From NCBI GenBank assembly GCA_028565635.1, contig JAOXYB010033162.1, positions 1 through 14,290 of the forward strand: a DNA stretch of 14,290 bases, given 5' to 3'. The position numbers and the translations under genes are program-made. Under the pieces are notes generated by a model, which did not search any database, was not told the DNA's origin, and saw only the letters and a list, made by a program, of their open reading frames with translations. Below, in pieces: positions 9,705 to 14,290 of this stretch (positions are counted from its first letter, which is position 1; every line of letters begins with the position of its first letter). The DNA is from Phoronis ovalis (Eukaryota > Phoronida > Phoronidae).

Positions 9705-12700
9705 TTAATGGTAGACATGCTCATGTACGGCTCTTTTGTACACTTTGTATGGAGCGTGGGCAAAGATTTCTTCAGCAGGTGGGGGCATCCAACGTTTACT
9801 TAAATTGTGGAAAACAGGTTGATCATACAGATGTCCCACCTGTAAGATATGAGAAAGGTACTATTATCATATTCATGATGGATTAAAGGAACTTATTCTA
9901 TTTTGAGCCTGTCTATGTCTATATGAAAATAATTAATTAATTATTTAATAATTAATTTTTTTGAATATAAACTGATTTACCCAAGTGTTCAAATCGTTAC
10001 CATGAAGCTGAAATCGTTGGAAAAGTCCCTAGCATTATAAGCTATTCTCGGTCAGAAAATGGCACAGCTAAAATGTCTACAACCTCATTGGCTAACTCAG
10101 GAAATATCCCCTGATGTCTAGCACCTCTTAGTGGATAAAGTTCGGTCCGACTTTATAAATAACACAACATAGAACAGGTGCCTTCAAGTTTATCAGGATA
10201 GTAGAATCATGATTAATTATTTTGATTTATAACTGGCTAATTTTCCTAAAATCTATGACATTATACCCGCATTACCTATTGAACAAATTAGTCCTTGTCC
10301 TACTTACCTTCCAGTTGGGGACGTCCTTCATGAGTTCTCGTTCTTCATCTCGATTGGCACGCAACTGTTTTAAGATCCTGTGAAAAAGCGTATCTTACAA
10401 GGTTTTAAGACATTTTTTTAAATTGTCAGTCTAACAGGACGATCTATTTTTCAGTCTCACTGGAGTTTAGTACTGCTCCTTTTTTTAAAACTTAAAAGGA
10501 ACACCTCCGGTAACATGCTGGAACCTTATCCAGTCATTCAGTTGCATATCATCAACAAGTTACAAACAGGTGCACCTTTAAATAAAGGTCATGTCTTTAT
10601 TTAATGAAATTACGGTTCATGAATGTTAGATCATCTACTCAGTACAGGTTCATTAAAGCTAAAAACAGATATTAAAAATTTAACAGGGTGTTTTTTAAAA
10701 ATCTACATACAGTTTTGAAACGAAATATTGGAACAGCTGTACTTACTGTCGACCTCTTTCTGCAAATATAAACGGCTCCATTACAATCAAGTATTCTCTG
10801 TCCTCTAACATCTGTTTCCTACAATAAAATAAAGACATTCAGCAATGATGCAAGTAGGCAAGTATAAGCATAATTATATGCGTTGTTATCATATATCTTA
10901 CTTCTAGTGGCGTAAGACATGTCCCGCTTATTCTGAATCATTATTAGTGACTAGGAAAAATCGTTTTTACTTTGAGATAAACAAAATATGCAAACTAAAG
11001 TTTTGAGTGTTTGAATAATCAAGAATTCACATTATCATTTTCAAGACAAATAACTAACTAGAAAGGTTATCCCTAAAAAATATTTATTTTGATTTTGATT
11101 GATGATGCTTAATTTTTTCTATTCTTAGAAAATTTGCAATTTGAATTCACTGTCTTTATGCTAATATTAAAAACGTCTTTTTTAAATATTTTTCATCCCT
11201 TAATTTCCTTCCCTCTATAACTGACTGTATGTGAATGATATTAAATAGTTACCTTTTTATTGTTATGTATAAGTATTCTTGTAAAGTAAATGTTGTGAGT
11301 CCTACGATTGCATAACCAGCAAGCAACTTCCAACCTGTAAGACAAAATGAATTCTACATTTTCTAGTTAAACAATGGTAACACAGAAGATTTCAAAAGAA
11401 ACAAAAGCTTCAAAATAGCATAAAACTCCCAAGATTCTCAAATAGATTAAATAGAAACTTATTAAATAAATAGCCATAAAATGTATTTGACATTCAAGGA
11501 ACAGTCACATGTGTTAAGTACATTCGAACCCAGGTCAATATGCAACTGACTTCCAGCTGGGACTAATACAGTCCTGCAAGCATGACCCTACTATGGACAG
11601 CCTATGGCTTGTCCGTAGGGTCATGACCATTTCGTATCTCAGACCAGCCAAAGTTCTACTAGCCTTCACGCATGCGCAATAGTATAATATCCATACCATG
11701 GATGAACGAACCTTCACGAGTGGGACTAGGACTAATATAACTAAGTTATATTAGTCCCAGGTTCCACTTTCAGAATATCAATTATTATATCATTTACAAG
11801 ATACTATTTTCAATATGCTCTTTCTTATTGCGCTTATAGACCTTTAGTCCTGCAAGCATGGCCCTACGGCTTGTCAGTAGCGTCATGACCACCTCGTATC
11901 TCAAACCAAATTTGAAAACACTTACTTTCGTAATGAAATAAATGAATTCCACCCAAATTTTTGCTTCTGTCTATTCCTTAACTATTCCACTTCTTATACC
12001 ACCGTATCTAGAGAACTTACTAAAAGATTCAACAGCACATCAGCGGAAAAGAAAGCTATTGCGCATAGGTGAAGGCTAGTTGAACTTCGGCTGGTTTGAG
12101 ATACGAGGCGGTCATGACCCTACAGACAAGCCGTAGGCTGTCCATAGTAGGGTCATGCTTGCAGGACTAATAGACCTTCAACTTCGTCTTTATTAATATT
12201 ATTTTTAAACCTACAAGTCGTCCAAAGGGGTGCTTTTTTGTAGGCTATATACGTGCTTAGGGGATTCTTTCAAACCAATTTTCGCACAAGTGGAGTCTTT
12301 ACACAAGTGACCACTCGGAAACATAGCAAGTTGCTGTATACTAGTCTTACTACTATTACTAGACTAAGTCTAATTCTGGCCTTCTGCTGATTTTTCTGCT
12401 CTGAATCCCCGTCTTAATCGGAGTTCCCTACAAACGACTGTCGATGTAAGGGAGTTTAGAGCCGAACAGTTAAAATGTGGATAACTAAATACAAGGCCCC
12501 TACTACCGATGCTTAGTAAAAATTTGGATAACGGAAGACACAGAGAATAGATGACCAACTTGTGTCCAGACCGATTTTTGAATCAGAATTAAACTATTAA
12601 TTCAACTCCGTGCATGTAGATTGTAGTGTGAACAATTTAAAGTTATGTTTTGCACAGCTTTACACGACAACGAGGTGTTCAAATATACTGGACTTGTTAG

Positions 12701-12802
12701 AACATTATCACCTTTAATGCCTGTCCTAGGGATCTTCTTTACCCACTCTATTGGACCATAACCACCTTTCGGTGGCATATCCTGCTGATATGCAGGCGCC
12801 AT
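9705..12802 (-). CDS. NDUFA13: NADH dehydrogenase (ubiquinone) 1 alpha subcomplex subunit 13 (GRIM-19), five exons
   Basis: Minus-strand exons 12802-12712, 11334-11253, 10818-10747, 10377-10308 and 9839-9705 join in frame (phases 1, 2, 2, 0) into 149 aa; human is 144 aa. All introns are GT-AG (1377, 434, 369 and 468 bp). The family signature QDMPPKGGYGPIEW is at 7-20. One membrane helix follows at about 33-56 (LLAGYAIVGLTTF), then a charged helix and the conserved MKDVPNWKVG at 98-107, close to human MKDVPDWKVG. The ATG context CAAAATGG is good. NDUFA13 is an accessory subunit of mitochondrial complex I, anchored in the inner membrane by its single helix and needed for assembly; in mammals it is also reported to bind STAT3. 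The C-terminal 30 residues differ from the human tail. It is convergent with the SAXO5-like gene. Confidence 0.97.
9935..9957. repeat. AT-only palindrome in NDUFA13 intron 4
   Basis: AATTAATTAT (9935-9944) and ATAATTAATT (9948-9957) form a 10-bp inverted repeat with a 3-base centre, inside an A/T-only run. Low complexity makes chance formation likely. Confidence 0.5.
10575..10604. repeat. Overlapping alternative hairpins in NDUFA13 intron 3
   Basis: ACCTTTAAATAAAGGT (10575-10590) is a palindrome with an AA centre. The overlapping TTAAATAAAG (10578-10587) also pairs with CTTTATTTAA (10595-10604) across a 7-base loop. The two folds are mutually exclusive. Confidence 0.55.
11570..12168. mobile_element. 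Fold-back (inverted-repeat) element in NDUFA13 intron 1
   Basis: A left arm at 11570-11682 and an inverted right arm at 12056-12168, each 113 bp, match at 103 of 113 positions by my hand alignment. Both start AGTCCTGCAAGCATGACCC at the outer end and finish ATGCGCAATAG inside. Each arm has its own near-palindrome: CATGACCCTAC (11581-11591) pairs with GTAGGGTCATG (11615-11625), with GGAC/GTCC and GCC/GGC inside. A third, partial copy in left-arm orientation is at 11846-11908 and lacks about 14 bases of the hairpin centre. No transposase and no clear target duplication are seen. Confidence 0.85.
11720..11767. repeat. 13-bp perfect hairpin inside the fold-back element
   Basis: GGACTAATATAAC (11729-11741) pairs with GTTATATTAGTCC (11745-11757) around a TAA loop. 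GTGGGAC (11720-11726) and GTTCCAC (11761-11767) extend the stem with mismatches. GGACTAAT also occurs at the outer edges of both 113-bp arms (11560-11567 and 12164-12170), which suggests a shared terminal motif. Confidence 0.7.
12169..12711 (-). other. Rest of NDUFA13 intron 1, nothing recognised
   Basis: The stretch has no exon-like sequence for NDUFA13. The 62-aa minus frame at 12370-12558 is unlike any known protein and lies wholly within the intron. Confidence 0.6.
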
Positions 12803-13075
12803 TTTGAATGCGGTATTGAAAGATAAACTGATTCTCTCCCGTCCCGCTTGGTGTCTCTGATATATCGCGATACCATGAAGAAGCGGAAGGGTCCGATATC
12901 CAGTCTCTAGGATTTCCCCAAACTCAGTGCTCAGATTCGAGCTTTTTCCTTTTTATATTATAAATTTAATAAGGAAACAGATGTGTCTTGGGGAATTGCC
13001 CTAGACTGTGTTACAGTAAAGAAGAGAATTGCAGAAAACGCTCTAGGAATTTGAATTCCATCGCACCACTGCGCG
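12803..13075 (-). promoter_or_regulatory. NDUFA13 upstream region
   Basis: These are the bases just upstream of the NDUFA13 start and should hold its 5' UTR and promoter. They are less AT-rich near the gene. The 10-base palindrome TATCGCGATA (12863-12872), 61-70 bp before the ATG, contains a TCGCGA core like that of CpG promoter elements. There is no convincing TATA box at a useful distance. Confidence 0.4.
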
Positions 13076-13558
13076 CCAGGGGGTACTTAAAACTCAGTGT
13101 TGGTAAGGGTGTGCGGCTCAGGGTAAAAAACCAGGCCCGTCAGATTGGATGGTGCGTTGGGAGCACTTTTGAAATGAGAGGAACATATTTAATGATAATG
13201 CACCCCTTTTGAAATGGGTGGACCATTAATGTAATGTTAACGTCCGCACCCCCTTTTGAAACAGTAACCGGAACCCCCTTTTGAAATAGTAACACACACC
13301 CATTTTGAATTGACAGGAAAACACGCGCACCTGCCACCCCCCTTGGGAATAGGAAGAAATAATTTTTTTTATGACGTTAGTACTTATTCTGAGCGTATTA
13401 ATTGTTACAATAGGAATGGAAAAGGCCCTTTTTTCTGGGAGCACGGAGACGTTCATTTCAGCAACCTAGCTATATAGTTGGATTACTGAACTGACTCTAT
13501 TTTCTGAAATCACATATATATATAAGTGACTTTGTATGACAGTGTCCCCCGGGCACCC
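13076..13558 (+). repeat. Dispersed element B with CCCCTTTTGAAAT minisatellite
   Basis: The left end reads CCAGGGGG (13076-13083), then 18 bases, then GGTAAGGGTGTGCGGCTCAG (13102-13121), which matches element A at 16 of 20 positions. The interior repeats CCCTTTTGAAAT-like cores near 13164, 13203, 13250, 13274 and 13301; the closest units are about 24 bp apart. The right end TGTCCCCCGGGCACCC (13543-13558) matches element A at 14 of 16. Minus frames at 13140-13337 and 13226-13456 are repeat translations (FQKG peptides), not genes. Confidence 0.75.
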
Positions 13559-13831
13559 CTGATATACCCCTCCACATTTGGTCATTGGATAGAGAACTTT
13601 ACGCACTGGATTAATAATAATCGCTGTTGTCCGTACTGTTATACTGATATATCTAGTATCCATATTTTCAAAAGGTTAACATCCAGAATCAATGGACATA
13701 TTTTCTCAAAACTAATCATACTCACGAGATCATCAGTCCACTATGACTGGGCCTTGGTAATTCTTGCGCAATCAGAGGAACGTGCTTTAAAAACTAAGTC
13801 ACTTAGCATGAAAAACGTCATTTACCTTTTT

Positions 13832-13990
13832 TACATGTGGTGTACACATGTGGTGTATTATACATGTGGTGTATTATACATGTGGTGTATATATACATGT
13901 GGTGTATTATACATGTTGTGTATTATACATGTGGTGTATTATACAAGTGGTGTATATACATGTGGTGTATTATACATGTGGTGTATTATA
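13832..13990 (+). repeat. 16-bp minisatellite, about ten copies
   Basis: The unit ACATGTGGTGTATTAT starts at 13833, 13846, 13862, 13878, 13895, 13911, 13927, 13943, 13958 and 13974, so spacing is mostly 16 with single-base slips. It contains no stop codon in any forward frame, which explains the 187-aa frame at 13526-14089 and the 74-aa frame at 13837-14061. Confidence 0.95.
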
Positions 13991-14290
13991 TGCTTAAAGT
14001 TGGGGTCCCGGAATCTTTGGCTAAAATGTCCAAAAATTGTGTTCCAAAATGTTATTGCTAATCAATCTTGTATAGCTGAAGTTCACTAAATCACATTTTT
14101 TTTCATAAAATATGAGCCTGTATAAAAAAAAACAGCCGTAGAAACTCGCAAGAACAACAAATTTATTCACCAGATGGCGCATTCTTTCCTGAAAATTGTA
14201 CCCAGCTTGCTGCCATATTTCTTAGTTCCCATTTTCGCTAATAGATGGCGAATTTTGGTGGATCCGCAAAAACTCCACATTTTCACCAAT
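13991..14290. other. Right edge, no gene recognised
   Basis: AT-rich sequence without a recognisable exon. It contains two words close to a CTCF core: TCACCAGATGGCGC (14167-14180) and TAGATGGCGA (14242-14251). Confidence 0.5.

Noticed and set aside
11522-11535. GGGTTCGAATG on the minus strand, like a Pol III B box (tRNA or SINE)
   Set aside because: No A box at a proper distance and no cloverleaf; the B-box match is incomplete.
11535-11717. 60-aa minus-strand open frame in NDUFA13 intron 1
   Set aside because: It lies almost entirely in the left arm of the fold-back element; palindromic repeat sequence, no protein similarity.
12874-12909. Short plus-strand frame starting MKKRKGPISSL upstream of NDUFA13
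   Set aside because: Only 11 codons, no splice donor before the stop, no similarity; no support for a divergent gene.
13140-13456. Two overlapping minus-strand open frames with FQKG repeats
   Set aside because: Both read the CCCTTTTGAAAT tandem array of element B; one frame each of a low-complexity repeat.
13526-14089. 187-aa plus-strand open frame, second longest in the window
   Set aside because: Half of it is the 16-bp minisatellite, its start lies inside the end of element B, and the unique part resembles no protein.

Overview
This window is nuclear DNA from an animal, most likely an aquatic invertebrate. It is AT-rich, has no operons, and its genes are split by short GT-AG introns (about 180-1400 bp). 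The introns and flanks carry small transposon-like repeats and minisatellites. The species cannot be named from the sequence.

Three protein-coding genes can be assembled exon by exon. (1) USE1, minus strand, first three coding exons (2714-955), encoding the N-terminus of an ER SNARE; the rest lies beyond the left edge. (2) A complete eight-exon plus-strand gene (3665-8421, 495 aa) that looks like SAXO5/TEX45 (C19orf45), a putative axonemal microtubule protein with repeated S-x-[IV]-P-x-G motifs. (3) A complete five-exon minus-strand gene (12802-9705, 149 aa) for NDUFA13/GRIM-19, a subunit of mitochondrial complex I.

Layout: 1-954 is USE1 intron 3 and holds an inverted-repeat element. 955-2714 is USE1, with a roughly 30-bp degenerate minisatellite in intron 1. 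2715-3603 is a head-to-head intergenic region with an RFX/X-box-like site and an ETS-like site. 3604-9243 is SAXO5-like, with a hAT-like MITE in its first coding intron and a 41-bp tandem repeat in its 3' UTR. 9424-12802 is NDUFA13, tail to tail with SAXO5, with a fold-back repeat element in intron 1. 12803-14290 has no recognisable gene; it holds a second tandem-repeat element related to the one in USE1 intron 1, a 16-bp minisatellite and CTCF-like words.

The three genes do not form a pathway: they act in ER trafficking, the ciliary axoneme and mitochondrial respiration. Their human counterparts all map to 19p (from memory), so the cluster may be a remnant of an ancestral linkage group. I found no new enzymatic or defence system. 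The most unusual signals are repeats: a family with shared ends but different internal minisatellites, and several inverted-repeat elements inside introns.
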